Part shown: piece after piece, positions 39,446 through 53,060 of the stretch
Layout: each line of letters opens with the position of its first letter
Numbering within the stretch: the stretch's first letter is position 1
Source of the DNA: Sapria himalayana
Taxonomy: Eukaryota > Streptophyta > Magnoliopsida > Malpighiales > Rafflesiaceae
Assembly (NCBI GenBank): GCA_029783825.1
Contig: JAREIK010000734.1
Location: 84,691-148,690, forward strand
DNA: 64,000 nucleotides
Reading direction: 5' to 3'
Translations under genes and position numbers: made by a program
Notes under the pieces: generated by a model
What the model saw: only the letters and a program-made list of their open reading frames with translations
Told to the model about the DNA's origin: nothing
Databases searched by the model: none

Positions 39446-40571
39446 TATTTAATTTTTGTAAATCTATTATTAATTTTAATATTTTATTTAATTTTGTTTT
39501 TTAAATGTATGTTAATGGTCTATAGATGAGCAATCCTTGAAAGATATAATCTTCTCATAAAATAATAAAAAAATTATATTATAAATAAATAATTTAAAGA
39601 ATATAAAAAAAATTATATTAGTAAGGTCTAAAAAAACTATTTCTATGATGTATTAATTTTTTAAAAAATTATACAAAAAAATTTTCTAAAATTTTAAATT
39701 AAGAAACATAAAAATTTGTATTAAAGTAAAATTAAATAATAAATTCAATAAGTATAATAATTTTTTTCGATATTTTAAAAATTAAATTAACATATATTAA
39801 AATTTCTACAAATATAAATGTAAATTAATTCATTGTATGATAAAATAAAAAATATTTTCAAAAATATCTGAATTGATGAGTAAACTAGTAAAAATTAATA
39901 TTATTATAAGTAAAAAAAAACATGATTATAGAAAACTTTTAAAAAAATAAAGAATACAAATTTTGAAAATATTGAAATATAATAAAAATATAATTTTTTT
40001 AATAAAATTAAAAGAAAATAAATTAATATTTATAAATAAATACATAGATATTTGCTCCTACTAAAATGTATACGAATTAAACAATTGAAAATATTTTTAC
40101 AATTAGCTTTTAATATTAAGTTTTTATTAAAATAATAAATATAACTTTTTTTAAATATCTTCTCACTTTAAGTAATTTTTTGAATTTTAAAAATTATTAA
40201 TGATATCAAATAATATGAAATTGTATGCCTTTAAAATTATTTCATATTATTTTCATAATATCAAATAACCATAAAATATAAATTTTTATATATTTTTAAC
40301 ATTTAAAGTATTTTGTAATTCATAGGCAAGTGGCTAGAAGACAAATCATCTTTTTATTTATGTCTTATTATAAGAAGTTTGTTAATTTTGTAACTATTTG
40401 ATATTTTTTTATAAGGCTAAACATATTTTTTTAATTGTTTATATATTTATTGTTTAATTAATATTATAATAAAAAATTGTAAGGTGTTTGTTTTTCATGT
40501 GTACCTTGCTACATGCACATTAATTTTGTTGAAATAATTATGATAGTAAATAAAATTAATGATTCTTTTTG

Positions 40572-40612
<41 letters not shown>

Positions 40613-43249
40613 CTTATTTAATGTTTTAATAATTAAAAATATTAATAATTTGCTAATATATACATTCACTTGTCGAGGCACGATAATCTCTAACAATTGA
40701 AGCAAACCTCCTCATTCGGCCATCTATCTCTCAACACCGATGCATCAACATATAATTGAGGTTTATGTTTTAATATGTTATTTGATTTGAGGTACCATTT
40801 TATCCATTTATTCTTCATCAACATATAATCAAAAATTAAGTTTATGCGTATTGATTCTATTATTTATTGTTTTTGAAATTCTTCTCCTTTATCCACCATG
40901 GTTTGTTTGGATTGCATATATATACTTAATCATATACTTACTTCATGCATTAGTGATATAATGCATTGTCATTGTGTAAATTTTGATGGTGCACAATAGG
41001 TATGCCTAATTAATAACTGCTTCAATATACATAACTATATACTATATACAACAATAGTATACATAAATATAAGTGTATTTTATATAAGTGTTTTTAAACA
41101 TAACTATATCTATATAACTATAAAAATAGTATACATAAACTATTTAATCATAACTATATCTATATAATTATAGAAACAGTATACATAAACTTTTACTATA
41201 CTTTATAAGTAATTTATAAAAATTGTAAAAACTTATAATTAAAAATGCAAAAACATCTAATATTGGAATTTAAAGTATTTTAATTTAACTAATCAAACTA
41301 AGCACATCACAGCCCCTGAATGAGAGTCCCCTAGGATCGTGATAATAAACCCTCGTGCAATGTCATCTTTAAATTATTTTGGGTCATTATAAACTCATTA
41401 TGTACTCATATCAAATAATTACTTTTCAATGTTGTCCGAGCCACTTGTATTTATTATTGATTAATAATTTAGAAGTTAATTCATCCATCCATTTATATTG
41501 GACCATAAAAGAAAGATTTATTATGATTCCTACGGCTAGAATGATGTATATTCATTTCATGCTAGCTTAATAGCCTCCAGAGGGATGACATTTTATAAGT
41601 CATATGAGGGTTGATTATATTCATACTATAACCATAATTTGATTACATTTCTAATTTGAACCAAAGAAAAGAGATTATAAATTTAATTTAAAAAAATATA
41701 TTTAGTCACTTACATTATTTGTATGCCATATGAACATTTTTTTATATATTAAATCTTAAATTTTTAATATTTCTAAATTGTTTGTGGTAATGCAAGTCAA
41801 CAGGTTAAGAGCCCACCTAAACCCAAGCTAAATCCAACACATCGACTTGCATTATGTTCAAATCCATTGTAAGAGACTAAGTATAGAACTATTCATCATG
41901 TATAATGAAAATGATAAATCAGGGTTTTATTATTGTTTTGGATGGCACAACAAAGAAGCTTGAACAAAGAGACCTTGCTTATGATGTCGCATAAAGGTAT
42001 TTTGTAAGTTTTCGAGTTGATCACATAGCAATTAAAAAAATATCAAAAATAAATTAGTGATCAAGAATAATTATTAGTCTTGCAAAGGAGCCAAAAAAAC
42101 CAAATTATTGAGAGAAAAAAGAACATGAAAATAGAGTAGGCTTATAGCTCTTAAGTAGCAATTACATGCATAACAAGAAATCCAAATCATTCTAATATTC
42201 AAATAGAAAAAAAAATTAGGCTTGCATCTCTTAAATTACAAAACAAAATAACAAAAATAATTTAATATTATCCATTGATAGCACTAAAAGGTAGGAATAT
42301 TTCTTTGAGAAGTATGTTCTTAAATTAGTTCAATTTTAGAATTTTATTAAATAGATTTTCTTGACAATGAAAGTACTATTCATTTTATTTTGTTGCTTCC
42401 AAAAATAGCACTAACATTTATCTAACTTTGCAAATAAAAAAATGGAATTCCTCCACAACACTAATAATAATAATAATACTTAATATTTTCATCCTTAATC
42501 TATTTATATATATACATATATATAATGGATAATTATGTTATGGAATCCAAAATAAAAAATATATATGATTTGGATTATATTTTAGTACCTAAATTCAGAT
42601 AATCCTCATTATCCCAACATAATTAAAAAAACATTATGCATAAACTCATTTCTGCTAACTCGGTATCCAGAAACGAGTTTATGCATATATTTATCCATAC
42701 AGAGAATATATAAACTCCATATGCATATGTTTTTATTTATGAAAAAATGAGTTTCTACATAAACTCATATGCATACTCAAGTATATGCATACTGTATGAT
42801 TAAAAGAAGGTAATTATCAGTATAAGAATTTGGAAGACCCAAATCATAAATATTTTGGATTTGGGGCCCCAAATGGTATATTAAAATTAAAATTGTAATA
42901 AAACATTATTATTTTCATTTTGGGTCCCCTTAATATTTTTTGCTATAACTTTATAACCTTTATCCACTTTTGATGCACTGAAGTGCATCAACTTTGTTTA
43001 TCTCACAGAAGTTTTTAATAAATTTAAATCTAAAATAATAGTTTCAGAATTCAAAAATAAATTTTTGATTCTCATAGAGGTTACCAAAATATACTTCTTC
43101 AAAGAACAATGATAGGGTCAAATCCAGGGCTCACACCCAATTAATGATGCTACCAACCATCTAACTAGTAACTTTTTAGAAATCTTGGATTCAAAAAAAC
43201 TTTATAATGATAACGCAAGTTGGATTTGATAATTTTAAGTGTTAGAATT
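39446..43249. other. 5' non-coding part of element C
   Basis: The part to about 40260 is collinear with element B (36890-37900). A (TA)n run lies at 40573-40610. At 40990-41220 a segment with CATAACTATATCTATATAA and GTATACATAAAC is repeated with a period of about 65 bp. I saw no exon; the 63-codon frame at 41379-41570 resembles nothing I know. Confidence 0.5.
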
Positions 43250-44680
43250 ATGATTATATGGGTAACTATATGTATACCTACATGTAACTATATTTATTGT
43301 TACGTGTATAATAACATACAACATTATATTTAACTATATGTGTATTACTATGTATAAATATTTGTATAACTATATATAAATATTTTTATAATTATATAAT
43401 ACTCTACAACATTAAATATAACTATATTTATAACTATGTATACATATATATAAATCTATATATTTATTTATAACTTTATATATTTATGTATAAGTATTTG
43501 TATGAATATATTTATATATAACTATATGTTTAAATATATCAAAATATTAATAGCTATATATACTATATGTATAATAACATTTAACTATAAATAATTGTAT
43601 CTTATTATATATATAACTATAAAAGCTTTATACTTACCTATATTTAAATATATAATTTACATCTTATATTTAATATACATTTGTATATATTAGTATATAA
43701 AAATGTATTTTACTATATCTATACCTATACATATCTATATGTATAAATATATGAAATTATATGAATAAATATATATACCTACATGTATAAATATAAATAT
43801 AACTATATGTGTAACTATATATCTAACCACATGTAACTATATTTATAATTACATGTATTAAAACATAAAACATTATGTTTAATTATATGTGTATATATAA
43901 ATATTTGTAAAACTAAATAAAACTTTATATAATTAAATATAACTATATTTTTAACTATTTATACATATATGTTTAGATATATGTAAATCTATATATTTGT
44001 TTATAACATTGTATATATTTATGTATGACTAAATATAATTACTCGTATGAATATATATAACTAAATGTTTAACAATATATAACTTTTTATAACTATATAT
44101 ATTATATGTATAATAACATATAACTATAAATAATTCTTACTATATGTATAACTATAAAAACTGTATACATAACTATATTTAAATATATAATTAACAACAT
44201 GTATTTAATATGCATTTTTATATATTAGTATTAAAAACGTATTTTAGTATATCCATACCTATACATAACTATATGTATAAATATATGAAATTATATGAAA
44301 AAATATATATACATACATGTATAAATATAAGTTTAATTATAAATATAAATATATGTATAACCACATGTAACTATATTTATAATTATATTTATAAAAACAT
44401 ACAACATAATGTTTAACTAAATGTTTATAACTATATATAAATATTTGTATAACTATAAAAAACTCTATATAGATAAATATAACTTTATTTTTAATTATGT
44501 ATACATATATGTAAATCTATATAATTGTTTATAACTTTATATACATTTATTTATATTTACTTATAACTATTTGTATGTATATATCTATATATAATTATAT
44601 GTTTAACTATATGTAACTATTTATAAGTACATTTACTATATGTATCCTAACATATAATTATATATGAGATAATACAATTT
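43250..44680. repeat. 540-bp tandem repeat, about 2.7 copies
   Basis: The marker CATGTAACTATATTTAT occurs at 43281, 43830 and 44363, and the sequence between copies is collinear throughout. Each copy is itself built of TAACTATATGTATAAATAT-like words. The copies have diverged by many point changes, so the amplification is not recent. Confidence 0.8.
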
Positions 44681-44901
44681 TGTTGCACTAACTTGAAATA
44701 AAACGGCTAAAGATATAATGTCAACAATATGGAAGCACATATCATGAGAGTGTCCGTTGATTATGCTCATATATGGTATAATAAAAATAAGGATTGTACT
44801 CTCACCTAAACCCAGCCATTGGGCCTCAGGCTCAAATATGAACTTATGTATAACAAAAGATATAATATTTGATAGTTTTGTACCGAAAAAATTTTATTTT
44901 C

Positions 44902-45330
44902 TTTTATATAATTCATCATTCTAACACTACACTCTCTATGTGTCTCTCCCTCCATCTATAATTATTTCTGTCCTTCTCTTCCTCTTTTTCTTTATGTGCC
45001 ACACTTTACCTCTTGTAATTTTTCTTTCTTGCTCTTCTTTCTTGCTTGTTCTCTCTCTCTCTCTCTCTCCACCCCCTCTTTCTCTCTACCTATCTCTCTC
45101 CCTCTTTCCCCCATTATCTCTCCCTCTCTCCCCCCTCTATCCCCCTCTCTCCCCCTCTCTTCCCCCTCTCTCCCCCTCTCTCCCTTTCACTATTTCTCTC
45201 CCCCTCTTTTTTCCTCCTTCTTTCACTCCCTCTCTATTTCCTGTCTCCCCATTTCTGTGCCCCTCTTTCTATCCACCTTATCTCTCTCTCTCTCTCTCTC
45301 TCTCCCTCTCCCTCTCCTCCAAACATTGAA
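44902..45330 (+). promoter_or_regulatory. Possible promoter region with polypyrimidine block upstream of TNP2
   Basis: A TATA-like TTTTATATAATT at 44902-44913 is followed by about 390 bp that are almost purely C and T (about 44940-45320), with CCCCCTCTCTCC repeats and (CT)n runs at 45052-45068 and 45281-45303. The transposase frame begins at 45605. CT-rich tracts are common in plant promoters and 5' leaders; promoter function is inferred from position only. All open frames across it are low-complexity Ser/Leu/Pro. Confidence 0.4.
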
Positions 45331-45604
45331 TGCCTTTCTTTTTTGTTTTCCTTTCTTTTGCATTATTGTATTTTCACCCTTTATCTAGTATTAATGTTAT
45401 ATCTATTAATCTTTATCATGCTAAAAATTTCTTTATCTTTGAATGTGGATTCTGCAAACACATTGCCTTGATATTCATGATTTTTAATTTTTAAATATTC
45501 ATTTGTAATTAATTTTATTTAATTATTTGTATATTTTGAAGTAATAGAATGTTTTATTTAAAATAATGATTGTGCATTATTTTTTGTAAATAAAATAGGG
45601 AAAA

Positions 45605-48600
45605 ATGAGTTTAGATCATCAATTGATGTATAGAAGGGGTTATTAATGATTTTTTGAATAAAGTTTTTTGACTGGACTTAAAACTTTCATCAATTATGCA
45701 TGTAGTCAATCGAAATTGATGGAAGGAGAAAAAAATAAGTGTCCATGTAATCATCACAAGTATCAAAATATTTCTTTTCATGATGCAAATACTATAAGAT
45801 ATCATTTGGCTAAATATGACTTTGTGTACCAAATTATTTTGTTTGGATCTATCATGGGGAAAGTACAATGGCTCTGAATATTGACCAAAATGAGGGTACT
45901 GAATCATTTGCTTGTGGTGAATAAACATCAAACACATACCATAGAATGATCACGAAAGCTGCTAGTGCTAACTTCAGAATGGATTACATGGATGAACCAC
46001 CTAATCATGAAGCTGAGAGATTTTATGAAATACTTAAAGCTACAGATAAAGAGTTGTGGCCTGGTTGTAAAACAAATTTGCAATTGTCACTTGTGGCTCG
46101 AATAAAGAGCATTAAGTAAGAAAAGTATATGACTGAGAAATTATTCGATTAGGTGACAGAATTGATGAAGGAGATTGTTTTAGATAATAATTTAATCACT
46201 AACAACTTTTACAACACTAAGAAGTTACTATGAGGAGTGGATCTACCAGTGAAAAAAATTGATTGTTGTTTAAATGGATGCTTGCTATATTGGGGCGGTG
46301 ATAGTGATTTAATTAGCTGTAAGTTTTGTGATCATCCTCGATTTAGGAAGGCACCTCGTATTGTAGATACGCATCAAAAATTAAAGGTTGTCTTTAAGAA
46401 GATGTATTATTTTTCATTATTCCTCGATTACGGAGACTATATGCATCAAATGCAATAGAAAATGATTTGAGGTGGAATTGTGAGCATGAGGTTGAAGAAG
46501 GGGTAATGTGTCATCCATCAGATTCACTTGCTTGGAGCATTTTAATTATATACATAAATATTTTGCCGCAGAAAGTCAAAATGTGAGATTCGGTCTCTAC
46601 ACTGATGGATTTCAGCCATTTGGGCAATCTGGAGAACAGTATTCAACATGGCCAGTGATAGTGACACCTTATAACTTTCCTTCGTGGTTGTGTATGAAGG
46701 AGCAATATATGTTTTTGTCAATATTGGTTCCAAGGACAAAAAATCCAAAAGCCATGCTGGATGTTTTCTTACAGCTTCTTATTGAAGAGTTAAACCATTT
46801 GTGGGATATTGGCATGGATAAATATGATATCTCAAAGAAGCAAAATTTTATTATGCGAGCAGCCCTTATGTGGATGATAAGTGACTTTCCTACATATTCA
46901 AAGTTGTTTGGCTGGAGAACTACAGAATGATTTGCATGCTCGTATTGCATGAAAAATTCTGATTCATTTACCCTCAAATTTAGTGGTAAACAGTCATGGT
47001 TTGATAACTATCGTAAGTTTCTACCTAAGAATCATCCATTTCGAAGAAATAGAACCACATTTTGAAAAAATAAAACTGTGATGAAGGTTGCACTAGCAGT
47101 TCGTCCAAGAGATGATATTATGAAAAAGATTCAGAGTTTGGGTTTGAAGAAAATAACTGAAAAAGAAGCTAGTGGAAATAATGGACGAATAGAAAAATTA
47201 TTTGGCTGGAGGAAACTTAGAATATTTTGGGACTTGCCCTATTGGAAGTCCAATTTAATTCGTCATAACTTAGATGTAATGCATATTGAAAAATAATATG
47301 TTTGACAATGTTATCAACACTATCCTTAATGTAGATGGAAAAACAAAAGACACTTTAAAATCACGACAAGAGCTGAATGATTACTGTCGACATCCTGAAT
47401 TGAAACTGAATGATTACTATCGACATCCTGAATTGAAACTGAATGAGGAAATAAGAAAATTCACTAATGCTTGCTACACACTTGATAAGAAGGCAAGACA
47501 GATATTGTGTGAATATGTTAAAAATTTGAAATTCCCTGATAGATATGTGTCAAATATGGGTAGATGCGTGGTTAAGAAGAATCTTAATTTATTTGGAATG
47601 AAAAGTCATGACTATCATGTATTTATGCAGTGATTAATAACAAATGCATTCCGTGAAATACATTCCCTAAGTGTTTGGAAGGTCCTTACAGAACTTTGTT
47701 TATCAAACAGCTAACTACAACCACAATCAAAATAGATGACATGTTGAGGTAGAAGAATAACATTCCACTTATTATTTGTAAGCTTGAATAGATATTCCCG
47801 CCGAGTTTTATTTGACTCAATGGAGTATTTTCCAATCTATTTGGCATATGAAGCAAGGATTGCATGGCCAGTGCAATTCAGGTGGATGTATCCTTTTGAG
47901 AGGTAAATACATATAAGTTGCTGTGTTATATTATTTCATACAAAAAGTAATATTGTAATTTAATCTAATTGAAACCTAACATTATGATTGTAGGTATCTT
48001 TGTAAGTTGAAATTGAATGTTAGAAACAAGGCAAAAGTTGAAGGTTCAATTTGCAATGCATATTTAGTAGAAGAAGCATCATCATTTTGTTCTTATTATT
48101 TTGAGGACCATGTCAATACAAAGAATAGAAATGTACCACGAAATGATGAAGATAATGTGATGGTAGAAGATTCTATGGACAAACTATCTATCTTCAAGCA
48201 CCCTAGAAGAGTATTTGGAAGAGCAATGAAAAGATGTATGATAGATGAAGAGTACAAAGCAACTCGGAGCTACTGTTTTACTTAATTGTAAAGAGGTTGC
48301 ATCATATATTGAATATGTATACCAAAATAGTTGCAGGTTTAATCATAGTTTAATTTTATCTTTAATAGGAATTATTAAAAATTGATATACACCCTTCTCT
48401 CTCTTTTTATATTTGTACTGTATTTATGTTGAGCAATTAAAATATAAGCAACTAGTAATTTCCAGCCAATGATGTCGATTATATGCTAGAAACTAAATTT
48501 GTGAATTGGTTAAAAAATTATGTGAGAATTATTAAGTTTTAAATTTTTGAATTATTTAATTTATTAGTATCTTTTATTTATTAATATCATTTTTTTAATT

Positions 48601-49343
48601 TATGTCACATGCAATTGTTCCTTCAAATGGAGATTCAAATATTTTCATTCAGAATCTAAGTAAAGGCTTATGTAGATATGTGACAACCTATAATGGATAT
48701 TTTATTAATCGATATAAATTTCACACAATCGGCCACTCTTATTCTAAAACAACAATGTATAGTAGTGTATGCATTAAAGGCTCATGTTATAGTGTAGATG
48801 AGATTGATTATTATGGTCAACTCAAAAAAGTTATTGAGTTGGAGTATCCTGGAATCGAAAATAACAGGATAGTATTATTTAAGAGCGAGTGGTTTGATCC
48901 TACATGAAATGTGGGTACAAAGATTCATTTGGATTATAAGTTAGTGGATGTTTACCATAATCACACATATAATCAATATGAGCCATTTATTATGGTAGTT
49001 CAAGCTGCTCAAGTATATTAATTGTACATATCTGAGTTTATCTCGTGATAAGAGAGATTGGTGGGTGATTTACAAAATCAAATCTCGATCAAGATTTTAA
49101 GTACCAATATCATAACAAAGAAGTGCAGACTTAGATATGCACCGGCATTCCAGGAAGATGACATAAATAATATTAGGACATGTGAATGTAGATGAAGATC
49201 CGGAAAATTTATGAGACTCAAATGGTGGCATAATAGAAATTGAAGATTATCAATTTATATCTGAAGATGAGTTCGAACTTCTATCAGAATCAGACAAAAT
49301 ATTAGAAGATCCATTGGAGGATGACAGTGATGCCAATAATTAA
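45605..49343 (+). pseudogene. CACTA TNP2-type transposase, inactivated
   Basis: The frame from ATG 45605 shows a transposase-associated N-terminal zinc segment (KCPCNHHKYQN near 45737), then FYEILKATDKELWPGCKTN, CCLNGCLLYW with CKFCDHPRF, and PRLRRLYAS. The TNP2 core follows (VRFGLYTDGFQPFG; WPVIVTPYNFPSWLCMKEQY; ALMWMISDFPTYSKL, to 46920), then RHNLDVMHIEKNMFDN (47264-47305) and FPIYLAYEARIAWPVQFRW (about 47831-47890). A donor at 47904 and acceptor near 47995 lead to RYLCKLKLNVRNKAKVEGS. The C-terminal part holds the usual EIDYYGQLKKVIELEYPGI domain and an acidic tail ending at 49343. TNP2 cuts at the element ends. Several stops (TGA at 46928-46930, TGA at 47632-47634) and at least three frameshifts inactivate it. 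Order and extent otherwise match full-length family members. Confidence 0.93.
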
Positions 49344-49482
49344 ATTGTTATAATATTTTTATAATTTAAACTATCAAATACTTTTTATATTTTGTTGAAA
49401 TCTATCGGTGTGTTTTATTCGAAAAGGCATGCTTGTTCATCATATCTCTAATATTTGTTCTATGTTTTATTTTGTACAGTAG

Positions 49483-49917
49483 ATGGTGCCTAAAAAACGT
49501 GGTCGTGGTAGAGGTCGAAAGAAGTACTGAGTGTACGAAATTGGCTCTAAGGGAGTGGCATCTTGTTGTAGTAGGCGTGCTTCTAATTCATCTGTCTCAG
49601 CAATGATGGATGAGTCGGTAGAACAACAAGCACTGGAAACAAATGAACGTATTATAGTTATGGACACCAAAATGAAAAGGAAGGATGAGCAAATATCTAA
49701 TTTGAAGGAAGAATATATGAAATTAAAGAATAGAAGGATGTGCAGTATACTAATTTGATTAAAGAAATGCAAAAAAATTAAAGAAATGAACCATGAGATG
49801 AAAGAAATTGAGAAAGTAATGCAATAGAAGATGTCCTATATGGAGTCATGGCTAGCGACATTGGCAAAATAGATAGCATTCCAAGATCCAATTGCGAATC
49901 CTCACAGGAGAGGCTAG
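49483..49917 (+). pseudogene. Small RG-rich / coiled-coil frame, possible second CACTA gene
   Basis: One frame runs from ATG 49483, about 140 bp after the TNP2 tail, to TAG 49915-49917. The start MVPKKRGRGRGRKK is basic and glycine-rich, like an AT-hook or nuclear signal. It is followed by a serine-rich part and then a charged, heptad-like stretch (MDTKMKRKDEQISNLKEEY and EMNHEMKEIEKVMQ) that looks like a coiled coil. Four in-frame stops interrupt it (TGA near 49529 and 49757, TAG near 49828 and 49872). Position and coiled coil suggest the C-terminal part of a TNPA/tnp1-like DNA-binding partner, but sequence alone does not prove this. Confidence 0.5.
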
Positions 49918-50301
49918 CATTCCCTACAAATTATAAGGATGATTAAGTATGAAAATTATTTCTGAACTATTATTTATTTTTTTCTATGTGCAGCAAATAA
50001 TTATGATATTATTTTGTAGGTTTCAATTTTTGTTATTCTAGTTTTGTTCTTTGCTTTTCTAATTAACCTAATTATGAATCTTTGCAGGACATATTATGTG
50101 AGACAAAAGAAAAAATCTTGATTTAAAGCATTCAGACATTATCAAGTTCATTCTAATGCGTAGGTCCAATATTTATTGATTTCAACTTTATCAAAAAGAG
50201 AGCTAGCTTATCTTATCTTTATTATTCTTAAAACATTTTATTTTGCACTCTCTTTATCTCTAAATATAATTGCTGGACATCTTTTAGATTTTTTTTGAAG
50301 C
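49918..50301. other. Spacer between element C genes and tandem units
   Basis: AT-rich sequence with a plausible short exon-like piece after TTTGCAG at about 50087 (GACATATTATGTGAGACAAA), otherwise featureless. Confidence 0.35.
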
Positions 50302-50436
50302 AGTATGACAATCAACTTAATTTGTGTTTGTTCATGTCTATAATAATTATTTTTATATATCTGTGAATATGTTTTTGTGTCTCCTATTTTTTAAGTAGAG
50401 TTTTAGCCTATTATAGGTATATAAAAGACTATTTTT

Positions 50437-50552
50437 AGCAGCGACAGTAGTGGCAGCGATGGTAGTGATGGTAGCAGTGGTAGAGAAAGTGGCAGGCGCA
50501 GGGGCAATGGTAGCAGTGGCACGAGTGGCTTGACAGCAGGAGCAATAGCAAT
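50437..50552 (+). repeat. Triplet (GTR-GCR)n block, unit 1, 116 bp
   Basis: A period-3 GC-rich stretch made of GGTAGC, AGTGGC and GCAGCG words, in abrupt contrast with the AT-rich flanks. It is the shortest and most irregular of the three blocks. Confidence 0.9.
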
Positions 50553-51324
50553 GGAAAAAAATGTGGTATATACGTACGTATATAGTCAGTATATACGTAC
50601 ATATAATACTATAGTATTTTATGTACATATATACTAAGTATATATATGTACTCAATATATATGTACGCATAATACTATAGTTATATGTAAATATACTATA
50701 GGAATATATGTACGAGTGAAATGCTTGTATATATGTACATATTTACTACAATAATATATATTTATCAAAATATAGTTTTTTTATTTATTTTGATTTGATT
50801 GGGTGATTTAAATTTCATATAGATATGGTACGACGTTGTTTCCCATACGAAGCTTGTATAGGTAAAAAGCTATTTAAACAAACATGATGCACCGTGACAT
50901 GGACTAACTTTTTCGCAACAAAGAGTTGATGATTGGAGGAGCTGAGGGAGCTAAAGCAACATCAATGCATGAATAGATTATACTTTATGCACTGTCGGTA
51001 GATACATTGATTAATAAGATGTAATATAACTTAGGTATTTTTTTTGTTTCCGATATTTAAAAATTTGTATTAGAATAAGTCATCAACTGAATTTTTTTTT
51101 GTTTAATTTAAATTTTTATTTATAGTTTCTATTTTTATTAAATTTAATTTAAATAACTTAAATATTTAATTAAATTTTTGTTGAAACTGTATGACAATCT
51201 ACTTTAATTTGTGGTTGTTCTTGTCTATAATAACTATTTTTATATATCTGTGAATATGTTTGTGTTTCTCTAAATTTTTTGGGTAGAGCTTTAGCCTATT
51301 ATAGGTATGTAAAAGCCTATTATT

Positions 51325-51767
51325 AGTAGCGGTAGGAGCGGTAGCCGCGAAAACAACTACAGTGATGGTAGCGGCAGTAGCGGCGGCAGAAGTGGCAATG
51401 GCGATAGTGGTAGTGGTGGTAGCGGCATAGCGGTAGCAGCTGGCAGCAGTGGCGGTGATAGCAGTGGTAGTCATGGCAGCTGAGGCAGTAGCGACAGTGG
51501 CTGCAATGGAGGCAGCAGCGGCCATAGTGGCAGCATCAATGTAGCGGCGGCATCAGTAGCAGTAGCAGCTATAGTGGCAGCGGTGGCAGCTATAGTGGCA
51601 GCGGTGGCATAGGCAGCGGTGGCAGCAGCAGTGGCAGTGGTGGCAGCAACAGTAGCGGTGGTAGCGACGGTAGCACCAGCAGTAGTGGCAACACCGACAG
51701 TAGCCACAGTGGTAGTGGTAGCAGTGACAAAAGCAGCATCGACAGTGGGAGCATCAGGATGGCAACA
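51325..51767 (+). repeat. Triplet (GTR-GCR)n block, unit 2, 443 bp
   Basis: The same period-3 repeat, dominated by AGTGGC, AGCGGT and GGCAGC words, about four times the length of unit 1's block. Frames through it encode Ala/Thr/Val/Ser runs on both strands; these are low-complexity by-products. Confidence 0.92.
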
Positions 51768-52534
51768 AATGTGGTATATACATACGTATATAGTCTGTAT
51801 ATATGTACATATAATTCTAAAAGTACTTTATGTACATATATACTTAGCATATATGTACTCGGTATATTTGTATGCATAATACCATAATTTATATGTACAA
51901 ATACTGTAGTAATATATCTACGAGTGAAATGATAGTATATATGTATATTTTTACTATAGTAATATATATTTATCAAAACATAGTTTTTTTTAATTTATAT
52001 TGATTTGATTTAGTGGTTTAAATTTATTACAAATGTGGTATCGTTTTCTTTCCCATACGAAGCTAGTATAAGTGAAGGAATTGTTCAATAGATATGAAGC
52101 ACTGTGACTCAGATAGCTTTTTCGCAGCAGAAAGTTGGTGATCAGAGGAGTAGAGGGAGAGAAAGCATCATCAATGCATTGATAGATTATACTTTATGCA
52201 CAGTCAGGTAGATATATTGATTAATAAGATGTAATATAATTTTTGTTATTTTTTTGTTTTAGTTATTTAAAATATTATATGAGAATAAGTTATTAAATGA
52301 ATTTTTTTTGTTTAATTTAAAATTTTCATTTATAGTTTCTCTTTATATTAAATTTAATATAAAAATATTAAATTATTTAATTAAATTATAATTTAAGCTG
52401 TTTGACAATCAACTTTAATTTGTGTTTGTTCATGTCAATAATAACTATTTTTATATATCTGTGAATATGTTTGAGTGTCTTCGAATTTTTTGGGTAAAGT
52501 TTTAGCCTATTATAGATATGTAAACACCTATTAT

Positions 52535-53060
52535 CAGTAGCAGTAGCAGTAGTAGCAGCAGTAGCAAAGGCAGCAGCGACAGCGGTGTCAGCAACGGTAG
52601 TAGTGGGGGTAGGAGCTACTTCAGTAGTGGCGGCGGCAGTGATGAAAGCGGCAGTGGCGGGAGCGGTGGCATTGGAAGTAGTGGTAGTGGCAGTAACGAC
52701 AGTAGCAAGGGCTGCACTGAAAGTAGTGATGGTAGTGGTGGTAGCAGTGGTTGCACCGGAAGTAGCGGCAACACCGGAAGTAGAGGCGGTAGTGGTAGTA
52801 GTGGCGGTGGTGGTAGCAGCGGAGGTAGTGGTGACAATGATAGTTGTGGCAACTTCAACATGCAGTAGTAGCACAGGCAGCTAGGGGCAGTGGCAGCCAT
52901 TACAGCTGGCCAGCACCAACAGTAGTGGCACTGGTGGCATCGGCGGCATCAGCAGCAACTGGTGACAGCAGTAGTGGTATTGGCAGCGACAGCAACAGTG
53001 GCAGTAGCAGCGGCAGTGGGAACAACAGAAGCGGCAGTGGGAGCAGCAGCAACATCACCA
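52535..53060 (+). repeat. Triplet (GTR-GCR)n block, unit 3, 526 bp
   Basis: The longest block, with the same words. A short non-repeat interruption near 52850-52915 (CTTCAACATGCAG to GCTGGCCAGC) splits it into two parts. The 162- and 99-codon frames on opposite strands are compositional artefacts. Confidence 0.92.

Noticed and set aside
44940..45471. Overlapping 129-141 codon frames rich in Ser, Leu, Pro
   Set aside because: By-products of the C/T-only strand; three overlapping frames are equally open.
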